Shown here one piece after another: positions 33,501 through 45,967 of a stretch of DNA of 64,000 nt. Each line of letters opens with the position of its first letter. Within the stretch, counting starts at the first letter, position 1. The position numbers were made by a program, and so were the translations under genes. Source of the stretch: Apricaphanius iberus (taxonomy: Eukaryota; Chordata; Actinopteri; Cyprinodontiformes; Aphaniidae); assembly GCA_028564705.1 (NCBI GenBank), contig JAPXFQ010002454.1, forward strand, positions 1,584,349 through 1,648,348, written 5' to 3'. Below the pieces are notes generated by a model that was given only the letters and a program-made list of their open reading frames with translations, ran no database searches and was not told where the DNA came from.

Positions 33501-35599
33501 AACTTTTGTTTTTTGCAGGTTTTGTATTTAAAGCCTAACCTCATTAGAATTGTCTGTAATAAATTCAATGTGAATTGTTTTATTTATATCCCTAAAAATT
33601 AAGGAGAGAAAATCATGTAAACTTTGAGTCAGAGGAAGTTTTGTTAGAAAAAATACGGGATCCCTGTTGCAGAGAGCAGTGTGTTAAAGACATGGCATTC
33701 TAAATATTTTTTTTTAAATTCAAAATCTGCCAAATGAATAGATCTATATACCTAGGTCCAGCTTTGTCTGATATGATGACTGCTAGTTCCCTGATTGAGT
33801 TTTATTTGTCAGGTCTCAATCCACATTTTCTACAAAATTGCTAAAATTTGGCTTATTCATTATTCAATGCCTCAAAAAGACATTGTATCAAAGGCTCTAA
33901 CCTTCTCTTTGTAATTCACTTAGATTTTCTCTTTTTTATTTGCTTATCATGTCTTGTTCTCCACTAATTAAAACTGCACATGAAACAAGAGGATCGTATA
34001 CAAATACACAAAAACAGGCTTGCTCACACACACACACACTCACACATACACACGCATACACATTGAGGGAGAAAGAACGTGTGATAGAAATAGTTGGAGC
34101 TACAATTACCAGGCAACCCTCCAGTGTCTCATTGGGTGTCTATTAAGAGGGGGGCCTGGCTCATTGTAATGATGGCAGAGTTTAATTACTTCCACCCGGC
34201 GCCTGTTGTAAAACATGCTGATAAATGAGCCAACAGGACGGCACATCATTATTTTTCTATAGTGCCAGACTGTTTGTACATGATGAGTGGAGGCTTCCCA
34301 TACCTGCATGAGGCTGAGAGAATATTTGCAACAAAATGGAAGTAAAGACATGTGGTAATACATGAATGCTTATTTAGGGGTTTTGTATGTGGGTTGTCTT
34401 TCTATTTGTGCATGCGATGAAGTCATAGATGGCAATTCAAAACATAATAATAAGCAGTTTCACCAATGTGTGATAGCACAATGACATCTGGCCACCCAAG
34501 AGATGGATATGAGAGGCTATGTTATTCACGGGGCACGTGACTGCTGTTGAGCAATGTAGTTACACTACAGCAACTAATATGCAGGCTGTGAACAGCTAAC
34601 AAACAAACATACATATTCATAGTCATTAATTCTACTATTTTTTAGAAGGGGGAGGGGAGGGGTACATGGACCTCTCTGATTAATTATGTACCTCCCCTAC
34701 CATTATTAAATCGCTGAGGCAAATATCCCCCATACAATAAATCCCCTCGGCCCATGATTAATCAAAAGGCACACAAACCTGAGACTGGTGCTGGGCAGGT
34801 AGAGGTACAGTGCTAAATCATCTTTATTGCGCAACATGCAGCTTTCCGCCTGTGTAGGGGATCTAGCACCATTGTGGAGCATTTGCCTGGTCCCTGGTCA
34901 GCCACCTCTGAGTCAACCAGGAAGGTATATAGACCTTTGGGCTCATTGACTTGCCAACTTGACCAAGGGACAAAGGTGAAAAAGATGGTAGGAAAATAGA
35001 CTCTGTGGAGGTCCTGTGATTAGAAGGACTTTGTAGCCCCATCAACAAGTCAAGCAGTTAAGCCCAAAACATAGGTCAGGGCAATTAATCTGTAAGAATA
35101 GAAAGGATGAATTGAGACACTACCCCTTCTAGTTTAACCTTAGTTTATCATTAAGTGCTATCTTGTGCACTTAATTTTAGGTCAGAAATTGATAATGAAA
35201 GGGTTACATGATTAGTGTGGGTGCATACCTTTTTAACAATGGCACTGGAGACTTTGTGGGGGAGCAGCCACATAGGGAAGAGTTTAAAATCTACAACACC
35301 CTGCTCTGTAGAAACCCCAATTAACCCATATGATTAGCTTGGCCCATATGATACCCCTTACTAACATGTAATTGCTGAGCCAACCTGATAATAGCCCTAC
35401 AACCTCATTTTGTTATGTTTTACTACATACACTCTCTGTACTCCAGTGAAAATGTTTCTAATCTTAATGACAAAGTGACCATGTTTTCTGTCCAAGTGTA
35501 TTGAGATATCCATCAAATTAGTGGTGCTGATGCTAATTTGGTGTATCTCTTGAAAAGGACATCAAAAAAGGTGAACTGTAAAGGTGCATGTCCATAAAA
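33501..35599. other. Gene-free interval with two candidate conserved non-coding blocks
   Basis: A CA-rich run lies at about 34025-34060. The segments at about 34110-34370 and 34640-34800 are free of repeats and carry clustered homeodomain-like and TCF-like motifs (for example gagtttaattacttcc, gattaattatgtacc and tgattaatcaaaagg). I infer possible enhancers from this pattern. No coding sequence is credible. Confidence 0.4.
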
Positions 35600-35945
35600 T
35601 TTTTTTTGAAGTTTATTTCAATAATTTCAGTACATTTATTTATTGGTATTTTGATGATTGTGAATTGCATTTTTTGTAAACCCAAACTGCAGATCTTGTT
35701 AAATTTGAATATTATGACCAAAAATTTTTAATATTGTGTATACATTAATTTTATGACTTGACCTTGTAATGGCCAAAACAATAATGGGAAAAACTACTGA
35801 CTTGAAATTGTTCAGTAGAGAGTTGTTGACATGCTTCACAAGGAGGCTAAGTCCCAGTATATCACTACTAAAGAAAGTAGGTGTTGCAAGTATTAATACC
35901 ACAGGTGATATAAGGGATACCCCAAGGCTCTAAAGAAATTTCTTA
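35600..35945 (+). mobile_element. Tc1-like transposon, 5' half remnant
   Basis: The 5' part, with gtttatttcaataatttcag and ggtattttgatgattgtg, matches the long subterminal repeat of a fish Tc1-like family. Downstream, a decayed transposase start (MGKTTDLK, then cttcacaaggaggctaagtc) matches the helix-turn-helix region of that family. The 3' half is absent. Confidence 0.65.
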
Positions 35946-36682
35946 GTAAGAAAACAATTCAATTTTTTCGTACAATGTTCATATTTTACAGAGGACAATC
36001 TGAAAGAGAAGGTTAGTTATCCCTTAGCATGAATTCCCTGTGTTATTTCTTCACAATTGTTCAATAGTCATTGACACAATTCAAAAGGATGCAAACCCCT
36101 GATTCACGCTGGGTGCAGAATGTATGTAGCCTGATGTCTGTATGGCTGCTGAATGGTCAAAAAATAATGGATTCCAATCAGAGCATTCACAAGTCTGATG
36201 CGGAGCTCTGTTAACTTTTTGAATAAGGTCTATTTTTTGCTGGATGCGTTTTTCTAATGAATTTAAAGAAACTGCATGAGCCAGACAGGAAGTGAGAGAT
36301 GAGCCAGCCAAGTTAATCCGCTATATATAAAAAAAACAGTTAAGAGCAGATGAGTGTGGCTTTTCAGCTGTGGTTTTTGTTTACATGCTCCTCTCTATTT
36401 ACGTAGTTGTTATCGTGCAAACAGGCGAGATTTGGTCGTCATGCTGGAGCAAACCTCTGGAAATGTTCCACACAAAAACCGCAGCTGGTATGAATTGCAG
36501 TCTTTGTGGCGGCCGTGCAGACACCGGGCCACATCGGTTCTTCATCTGGTGTAAGCCCAATATTTCATTGCTAAAAAAAAGTATGTGTAACCAAGTATGG
36601 GAAATTAGGTGGACTGTCGCATTGAAAAAAGTTTAAAGTAACAGGAATAAGGGAAGCTTTGAGAGGACAACAAAGAAAAGAA

Positions 36683-36684
<2 letters not shown>
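35946..36684. other. Gene-free interval
   Basis: I see no gene or named repeat. The sequence at 36080-36320 is mixed in composition but unremarkable. Confidence 0.5.

Positions 36685-36750
<66 letters not shown>
36685..36750. repeat. (AT)n microsatellite
   Basis: Pure AT dinucleotides for about 66 bp. The run is palindromic and can form a cruciform. Confidence 0.98.
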
Positions 36751-36755
<5 letters not shown>

Positions 36756-39700
36756 CAGGTGGAGCTTAACCCGAATTCAGTATTCGGGAAGGCACAAATA
36801 ATGGGTGCCGTAACGTTATATCAGAAAACTGCGTCTCCTCATGAGACAACAGTACATGTGCCCTGGATGAGAAAGGAGTGACGTTTAGGAGTCTGGGATG
36901 GGGGTTTACCAATTCCTGGTTTAATTACCACACTGTTCCTGTTTAGTTAACTAATCTCAACCCCATAAATAATCTATGGAGTATTATCACGAAGAAGATG
37001 AGAGACACCAATTGCAACACTGCAGATAAAGTGAATATTGCTGTTAGAACAAACCGTAAATGGGCTTTGATCAGTACATTGGTTCAAAACTTTTGTCTTC
37101 ACTGGTTTTCCTTAGTAGAAAGCAAAATCCTCATATTAACTAAATTAAATTCTTGGACTACGTCGGTTTACATAACGAACATACTGGTATATATTATGAT
37201 CTGTACTTTTTTCAGTTTTAATTACTAAAACATAGTCTAGTGTACCTGCATTATATTATTTAAAACTAGCAAATTGAATTTAAGACTTGCACAAGATGGT
37301 CTGTTGCGGTCCTGGCATAACCACAGGGTTGTGGTGTGTGTGGAGATGAAGTTTAAAGGGCACAGCCCTCTTAGCATCCACAACTAAATGTCACAGATGT
37401 CTGTTAATGTGTCAACCAAATCAAACATGCACAGTGGTCGAGGGGTGCTAAGTGACAGGTGACCTTGGTGGCGTGATGGAAGACGTAGCTGCTGGTTGGT
37501 TTTTTTGGAGCCCTCTGATGTGAAAGTAGGAAACCCTGTCCAGTCTGGTCTTGAGATGTATGCCTAACCAATTAGACATGAAATGACACTGACACTCACA
37601 CCACATGTATCAAAACAGTTTGCAAGTGTGTTCATGAATTCAAATGAAACATGTTTCTTCGCTACAGACCTCAAGGCTGGGATTAGTGAAACTGGTGTTG
37701 CTTTTTGCATCAAGGTTTACTTATAAACACTATAATGAAGGTAAAATAAAGGTACTGTTATCTGAAACCATGAACTCAAAGATAGACTATCTCAACATGA
37801 CTTTTGGATTTACTTTTTCGTGTTTTCGTGATCTTATGCTATTCAGCTGTTCAGCCTTAATTATTCTTCCTCACCCGCAGTTTGCCTTTTGTGCACATCT
37901 TACCCCCTGGACGTCTCATAGAGGGCCCAGGTACCTTTGTGCACTGTCTGCAAGGCATCTGACCTTCCATACACACACCTGCCCCTTTTCTACACCTATT
38001 ACTGGGCCCCACCGTGTTCCATAATGTTCTGAGTACTCAAGCATATAAATAAAGGTGAAGCAAAATGACTGTCTGTGTCTTGACAGAAGTGCTGAACCAC
38101 AAAGAACACCTTGAAGGGCATGTTAACTGTCAATAGAGTTCTGTGTAAGACCCTTCAATTAACATAAAACTAAACGCTCCCCAGTTAGCCGCTATATAAC
38201 CCTGGTGCTTTCTCTACCTCTCTCATTCGCTGTTTTACTCCCATGGTGTTGGATGCTGTCATGCATTCTTGCAGGTGGAAAGGCAGTAAACAACATTTCT
38301 GCATGTACTTGCGCTGAGACGGTTAAAAACCATGCATACGCATAATGGCATTTCACGGGCACACACACTATAGTGAGGCTTTCTCACCGTCCTTGCAAAT
38401 TGCAAACCGCAAGAAGTAACCCACACACAAAAACGCTCACATAAACACAAATTCGAAGAATCCCATTTACTTTGATGTTACGTGACTGAACATCTCTCGC
38501 ACTACGTAGCTCACTCGTCTCTCCTAGGCTCATGGTAATACTGCATGAGATTTGCGATGCAAGGGGGAGATGAATATGGAAGGCCTGAGCTCAGATGTTC
38601 TGGTCATGCACCCCATTAGGTCCTGCAGTTGATGCTGTTGCTATCAAAGCTGAAGTAAACTGCCCTGCAGACGGCTGTATGCTGAAGCACAGAGGCAGAG
38701 GCAGCCTTGTGATCACACCATACCGGTCGTAGAGGCCTATCTATCTTTTAATTAGGATGTGTGAGTAGGCCACAGGGAGGTAATTTAAGGCAAACAACAA
38801 ATAAAGCGCACCTTTGCTGTGTACACAAAGAAAATATTTTTTAAGCAATGGTACATTCTTTGCAAGGTTTCATCTATAGTGAAGTATTTCATCATGCAGA
38901 TTTCTATACTCAAAACCAATCTGACGAGGATAATTTGCTTTCAGACATCTAGACGGATATAAATGCCCAGAATAAATGGGCTCAAAGATTCAGTCCTCAA
39001 TGTGCTGAATAGTCCCTAATGTGTTTGGGTTTTGAGATAACACAGAGTAAATACCAGCATTCTTCAGCTCGCCAAAATAAAAAATAAAATAAAAACCAAT
39101 GGCAGTCTTCACATTTTCTTGACATCATGTTTGGATCCTGGGAAGCCGTTATTTTTGAAGTGCACAACACTGCCGCTCTGTTGTAATTGTCTGGGCTTTG
39201 CAAAAGGCCACTCATCTTTCATTCATCTGCCAACACACATACACATTCGGAGGAACTGAAACTAATATGCTTAGTTGTTGTCTTCCTGCTTTGCCATTCT
39301 TCAGTGAGACTTAGTTCTGGTGTAGATTTGCTCCCTTTGCGCCTGCAGCAAAAAGCCTGCGTCTTGCAGAGAGAGGGATGGCATCTGATGGCAGCAGTTC
39401 AAAGCTTGGATTATTTTCAGTGGGCGCTCCTGTTAAGCAAAGTAAATTGCTGGTGGAGGTTACCATCCACCTTCCATCCCTTCTTTTTTTTGTTCTACTG
39501 CTGTCTTTAACTTTACTATCTCCTTGTGCCTTGTTGATTGCTGTACTTAAAGCTTAAAAAAACTGTATGAATTAAGAAGTGATTTTGGCCACAGAAGAAA
39601 AAATGCTTTATGCAGAAAAACTAATATTTATTAAAGTGAAATATAAAACTATACAGAAATATGAGGACGAAAAGAAAGATGTATTAACCACTGCTGAGTG

Positions 39701-40369
39701 AGTCCAAGAGATGTTGGCAACAAAATATTGCTCATCCTATTGCCAGTTGGCCTTATCCCTTTAGTGTAGCATGCTGGTTTTAGGTTTGTGGCGTGAAATT
39801 CTGCTAAGCATGGTCGAGAGCTGCAGAACATGGAACATGGATGAGCCAGGATTAGGAAGGCCTAGGCACCCTCCCTTCATACGCACCTTATAGGGTGTCT
39901 GTGATCTGAATGGCACTCAGGGGGTAACACACGCCTGTCAGAGTCCACAAAGCAGTAGCTCGAGGAGAGCATAATGACATAGCCACATGCCACCACCAAA
40001 AATCTCTAAACACATACAATGCTGCTAATCTGCACAGCTCCTTCTACAAAGTCCCCAACTCTTGGGGCTTTTTTATATCTGCAGTATTTATCTTCCCCTC
40101 CGGTTCTTACGGGGTTATCATTATATCTCCAGCCAAACTAAGCCACAGCTACAAGAACAAAAAACAGAGTTCTAGATCTATATAACAAATAAATATTAGC
40201 AAAGTACTGAGTGCTTTTTCTCCAGATACGTGCTCTGAAACATCTCAATGAAATCCATATGAAATAATTGCTTTAGAAACTTCTTAGAAGATATATGTAC
40301 ACAAGCAGTAACATAAAGAACTAGCGTGTCAGTGTAACCTGGCTTATCTGGACTCGGCCCAGTGTCTTT
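36751..40369. other. Gene-free interval
   Basis: No credible exon, RNA gene or named repeat is seen. The part at about 38560-38800 has a balanced composition with motifs such as cttttaattaggatg and might be regulatory, with low certainty. Confidence 0.45.
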
Positions 40370-41262
40370 TTATTGTCCATTTTAATGTTAAAATCCTCCT
40401 TCTTACATATAAATCTCTTGATAATCAAGCTCAATCATCAGATTCTTGTGATTCATCTGATTGTTCCACATGTTCCTAACAGACTTTGTTCTCAGACTGC
40501 ATGTTTACTGGTGGTTTCTATGATTTTTCTAAAGTATAATGGGAGAGATATATTTTAGTTATCAGGCTTTTCTCTCGTGGAACCAGCTCGCAGTTTTAGT
40601 CAGTGAGGCAGATACCCTGTCTACTTTTAGGAAGGCTTAAAACCTTCATTTTTGATAAAGCTTACAGTTAGAGTGGCATAGGTCAACCTGGGCTATCTAT
40701 GTAGCTGTACTGCTATAGGCTTAGACTGTTGGAGAACAGACTGACCACTTTTCTTCACTCTGCTACTTTTCTCTTATACTATTCACCGGTAGCATTATTT
40801 GGTTTTATTTTGGCTGTTAACCTTAACTTCTCTTTCTGTTTTTCTCTCCATACAAACTACACTTTGTCTGGCATCCTGCTTATCTGCAATGCCCTGTTGG
40901 AGGGGAACATCAACTGGGATGATGCGCCCAGTAACTGAAAGTCCTCAGTGTTCTGTTAAGAACTTTTTACTTTTTTTAATATAGACAGTACTCTTACATC
41001 TGTTTTTTTGTTATTTCTGTGTCTCTACTGTCTCCTTAAGCCTTCAGACAGTCGTGGTAGATGGCAACTCATACTGAGCCAGGTTTTGCTGCAGGTTTCT
41101 TCTAGTTAAAGGGGAGTTTTTCCTCTCCATTGTACATGCTAGCTCAGTATGATGAATTGCTGGGACGATTGCTGTGGTTGAACCTGCACAGCAAAAGTCA
41201 CAACTGAAAATCAGTGAATCAATGCAATCTGCTGGGATTCTTTAAATAGAAAACATTTCTAT
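40370..41262 (+). mobile_element. L2-clade LINE, ORF2 C terminus and 3' UTR
   Basis: The first 230 bp encode, with stops and frameshifts, the C-terminal end of an L2-type ORF2: a segment like LCSQTACLLVV, then a box corresponding to LWNQLP (tctcgtggaaccagctcgca). The rest is the fish L2 3' UTR, with gctgtactgctataggctt, ggcatcctgcttatctgc, ctgcaggtttcttctag and gagtttttcctctccattgt. The element breaks off at about 41262, where Tc1 sequence begins, without the usual L2 3' terminus. Confidence 0.8.
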
Positions 41263-41264
41263 TG

Positions 41265-42205
41265 GTTGCTCTTGAGGTGCTGCAAAGATCCACAGCTCAG
41301 GTGGGAGTATCTGTTGAGAGGGAAATTGTTAGCTGTGCACTTTGGCCTGTATTGAAATTTATACAGTAGCAAGCTATTGCTAAACACAAAGAGTCCCCTT
41401 TGCAATTTGAAACAAGCCATATATAGGAAAAAACAAAAATAATTATACCTGGTTAGGTATGCCCCGAAATTAAATTACTTTGCCTACGTACAAATCTCTA
41501 TGTGTTGCCAAAACTAATACTGCACATCCCCCTGAACAAACCATTACCACAGTGACACATATCAGTGGCAGTATCATGCTTGGGGAATGACTCTGGTCAG
41601 TAGGGGCAAGGGGATGATGGAAGTTTGGATGTTAATAAATGAAGGAAGAATAGCATTTTTCCAAAAGACAAGAGACTGGGGTGGATGTTTGGGTTACAAC
41701 AACTTGGAGACCTGAAACATAGCCAGAGCTGCAGATGGAATGGTTCAGATCAAAGTATATTCCCCTTTAGGATAAAAAAAATAAATAAATAAAACTTATA
41801 TTAAGATAGCTCAGTCTAAGTCCAGCCTTACATCCAACTGAGAATATCTGGCAAAGCCTGGAAAAATGTTTTAATCTGACAGAACTTCAGATATTTTGAA
41901 AGAATAATGGATAAAAAACGGATTCCCCAGATGTGCAAAGCTGCCTAAGGCAATTCCAAAATACTTTAAGCTATAAAAGCAGCAGAAGTTGGTTCTACAA
42001 AGTATTGACTCAGGGGGACTAACCACAAATAAAAAAAGAACAATTTATTTAGTTCTTTATTTGTAAATATATTTGAAAAATAATTACATTTTTGTTCCAC
42101 TTCACCAACTGTGCACTTCTTTGTGTGGTTCTCCCATATCAAATAACAAAAAAACATTTAAGTTGGAGGTAATAAGTTTATAAAACGTGAATGAGTTCAA
42201 TGTGT
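41265..42205 (+). mobile_element. Tc1-like transposon, 3' two thirds
   Basis: The order ctgcaaagatccacagctca, actgcacatccccctgaaca, gtggcagtatcatgcttggg, agagctgcagatggaatggt, atgtgcaaagctgcc and ttctacaaagtattgactca follows a Tc1-like transposase gene and its 3' UTR in fish. The transposase is destroyed by stops and indels. The 5' end is missing and the left edge abuts L2 sequence. Confidence 0.85.
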
Positions 42206-45200
42206 AATTTTTCAGTCTTAGGATTTTGAGATTGGTTTTGTCATATTTTTTATTTCCCAGACCCATTATATTTTTCTATTTGTTCTGCCAATTATTTTGC
42301 TTACTATAATATTTCCTATTGCATATCTTCCTGCCTACACTGGTGTCCTTTAACTTGACCGAGCATGACATGTATGCATATTTTCAAAAGCCACTACACA
42401 CCCAGCTGTATGTGACAAATATCAGTATTTCAATGTGTGTGCCAGTCCGGTATTTATATAAAGTGATGCAATCTAGAAAATGGGTGATCTTGTTTCTTCT
42501 AAGCTTTTACTGTGTCCATCTGCAGCAGCAAGGACTGTGCATGTTAAGGGCCCATGCCATCCTCATTGAGTTTTCGTTGTCTCCTCTTTTTGTCCTGTCC
42601 TTAAGGCTGGCCATGGTTGCATGAGCTTTTCATCTCCAGTCAATACCTATTGAGCTGCTCATGAAAGGGAGATGACAGCTAGTTCATAACTTCCAAGGCT
42701 GATCAATAAGTACCTGCAATAGCTCAACTCCTTTCTGAAACACCCATATCTGCAAGATCTCCTCTCCATACAAGCACCTTCCCTAAGACCTGCATTCCTG
42801 TTTGAAAAGAAGAAAATACTATAACCTACTTAGACATAATTTATTAATAAGTCCATAATATGAAGGTGTCTATGATGTTTCAAGTGAGTATAAATGACAA
42901 AGAGACAGTTTCAATGTAAAGGTAGCAGCTGTACTTTGCATTTTCTGAAGTAACAAGGTAGGGGGTTTGTAGGAAAAAATATGACATATAATTAAGACTG
43001 TAGTTTTGTTCATGCTTTAAAACTATAAGAATACATCTTTGCATTGCTTGTAAAGGATTTCTAGAGACATTCAAAAGAATACTACCTGTTATAGTTTTTT
43101 TATGTATGTGAGAAAAGAAGTGCATTTTTATGGTTTAATTTAGATTTAGTTGTTGAAGTGCTTTGACTCAGTAAATTGATTGTAAGTCTTGAAAGAAAAT
43201 TACGCCACTGGATTTTGAGAGTGTATGCCTTATGTTTGCTTATCTGTCATACAGGTTTCAGACAAATTCTAATATCTGCAAAGATAATGTGTGTATTTGA
43301 ATTAGCTGCTTCAAAATGATAATTTCTTTTATTGGGATGAAAAGTTTTTCAAACCAACCTGTTTTTGTTTTCCGTTAATATTGCTGTTTTCAATATAAAT
43401 GAAAACAGCAGTCCTAGTAAACACACACTTTTGTCCCCTGAGTCCATGGATGTAGATGATGCGAAAGAGTAAGGCGTCTTTGAGAGGTAAACTTTGAAAG
43501 CTCATGGCCAAAAGCTAAAGAGAGGAAGAAAAACCTATGTGGTGGGGGGGATGAATGATACATATCTTTGCTTACTTTTTAAAGATGAGAAGAGGAAAAA
43601 AAAAAAAATCCCTTGCGGAGCCTTAAATGCTGAACTTTGTCTAGGTCCAGTTACCACCAGCCGGCAGGCAGCTGTGGCTACAGCACTTCACTCTATCTCT
43701 GACTCTCTCTCCCTTTCTCTGATGCTTTCTCCCTCGACCTCCCGTTCAAAGCAAAGTTGGATCCTTATTTATGTGCAAATTTGCTCATAGGCCCTACGAG
43801 GGTGGCGCGCATGCTGAATCTCTCCTTTCTGGGCTTTAGCAGATTATCCCGCTGCTCCCTTTGGTCCCTGTCGCCCTGAGCCCAGCTGCCCCGACCTTTT
43901 GTCATTGAGACTTTCTCTTCTCGCCTTGGTGTCTTTCTTTACCACCACCCCCCCTCCTCCATTCCCCTCTTTTACCATCCCTATGTACACTTCCCCCACA
44001 TGCCGCAAGGCCTGGACTCCTCGTTCCTTCTCCAGACGCCACAGCCGTCACCCCACCAACTCCTCCTCATCTTCCAACTTCCCCCACCTTCCCTCTTTCC
44101 TACTTCTCCTGCCTCCCTCCCTCTCTCCCTCTCAAAGGACCATTATATCGCTCTCTTCATGGACAAAGGACCCGGGAGAGACAGAAGGAGAGGGGGAAGA
44201 GAGGGAACATGGCTGGTGCTTTGCTGCTCTCTCATTCCTAATCGATGAAAGTGGCCCACGTGGAACTCTGAAGGCTAATCGATTGTTTTTTTTTCTCCCT
44301 CCTTTTTTCCCCCACCCCATCTTATTTCTTGACTGTCCGTTTTGTTGCTGACTCTGACAAAACAGGACTGAGGAGCACAAAAAGGGAGGGACTGGGAACT
44401 GAGAGGACACCCCCTTAATAGCTTCTTTGTGGGCGCCTCCAGAGTTTTCCTCCATACTGTATTGTAAGTTGAAAGATGTGTGCGGACTAAGTTTATGCAT
44501 GTTGAGTAAAGCTTAAAAAGGGAGAATAGACGAAGACATCAACAACATAACCTCTGCTGACCCTGTCTGCATCCCTGCACCAGCCTCTCATCCCATCCCG
44601 CCCAGTCCACATGTTTGCCCCCTTTCTCCGACGATGCCTCCCTGGTGGGATAGGTTGCTGAGCAAACAGAAGGCAAAGAGTTGACTCCTTCTCTCTCTTA
44701 GCTCACAGTATGAGTGCATGGACGGATTTGGGAAGAATCAGCCTGTTAAGCCACTTCTTGGTATTCTTCCCCATCCTTCTTCTCTCACCTTTCCCCTCCC
44801 TCTGTCTTTTGCTGTTCTCATGCTGTCTATGTCTAGCCCCCTGTCTACTCCTCCTCAAACCACAAGCTCCACTGCCAGTTTTTATTAAAATTAATGTGAT
44901 CCGCAACTACTATGCAACCTACAAAAAAGTGGTTAAAATAAAAGTGCAGGCTTCTCTGCACTAATAGTTATGTTGCGAAAAATTTGATTTTGGCAGGCCC
45001 TGTTGTATGTTTTTGCATCTTTCGTCAAATCATTAAGTATTTGATGTGAAAGGTTTTTATGGTAAATTTTAAATTTTAAAAATTATTTTAATTTTGACAC
45101 AGAGCCTTAGTTTACATATTATACTGCTTATTACTGCTTAGTTTCCATTAATCCTAAAATGTAAGCTTAAAAAAAATTAAGTTGCAAGAAGAAGCAGTAA

Positions 45201-45258
45201 ACTGTGTAACAAAATAACATTATACTGTATATAATAAATGGGATCATTGTTGGGATGA
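42206..45258. other. Gene-free interval
   Basis: No coding sequence is credible. A pyrimidine-rich block at about 43680-44150 produces long serine-, proline- and leucine-rich frames that I regard as spurious. The part at about 43750-43920 has mixed composition and might be constrained. Confidence 0.45.
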
Positions 45259-45312
45259 TGGGCGGTGCAGTGGTTAGCACTGTTGCCTTGCAGCAAGAAG
45301 GTTCTTGATTAT
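45259..45312 (+). repeat. tRNA-headed fish SINE, 5' fragment
   Basis: The sequence tgggcggtgcagtggttagc followed by actgttgccttgcagcaag matches the head of a SINE very common in teleosts, with a polymerase III A-box-like motif around gcagtggttagc. The expected B-box (GGTTCGATTCC) is degenerate at 45299-45310, after which similarity ends. Confidence 0.75.
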
Positions 45313-45646
45313 ATTTTTCAGAATAAAAAAAATAAAAAGATTTTTATGAGTTGGAACAAAATCTCTGTCTTAAAAAATATCCTAAATAGTGTAGTCAAAA
45401 GAAAGGATTTTGAACCTCAACAAGTGTGTCCATCTATAGGTATGATTTCCGGATGCCTGAAGGTCCCATGTTCATCTGTTCAGACAATAATATGAAAGTA
45501 TGAAAAACATGGGAACTTACAAGCATCTTACTGCCTGGGAAGGAGAAAAAAAAATATCTTATAATCCACCACCTACCCCAACCGACAAATCACTTTTTTT
45601 CACAAAAACTAACCATTTCTAACTATTCACAAACTGTAATATAGAG

Positions 45647-45959
45647 CAGTGGTTCCTAACCTTTTTATCTTGAGGCCAGTGTCAAAGAGAAGCCGGGACT
45701 CCCCTATGCCAACCTGCGTAAAAACATTAAAAGCAATTACTTACTAACTCTGAGTTGCGAAAATTAAACGATCATAGAGCTTTGTTCTTATTATTGGTAT
45801 GTTACACTGTATGTGTATTGAACTATGTAAATATAATATTTATAAATATGATTTTTTTGGTATCCTCACAAACTCAGCACAGACAAAATTGTGCAAGGAC
45901 CCCCTGCAATTCCAAGGGGACCCCTTTGGGGGTTCCCAGACAGTGGTTGGGAACCACTG
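45647..45959. mobile_element. hAT-type miniature transposon
   Basis: The 313-bp element has inverted ends cagtggttcctaacc and ggttgggaaccactg. It is flanked by atatagag (45639-45646) and atgtagag (45960-45967), an 8-bp duplication with one mismatch. No coding sequence lies inside. The ends match the Charlie-like hAT type. Confidence 0.9.
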
Positions 45960-45967
45960 ATGTAGAG

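Noticed and set aside
43890..44350. 150-codon serine- and proline-rich frame
   Set aside because: It lies in a pyrimidine-rich low-complexity tract and has no domain, splice context or homology I recognise.
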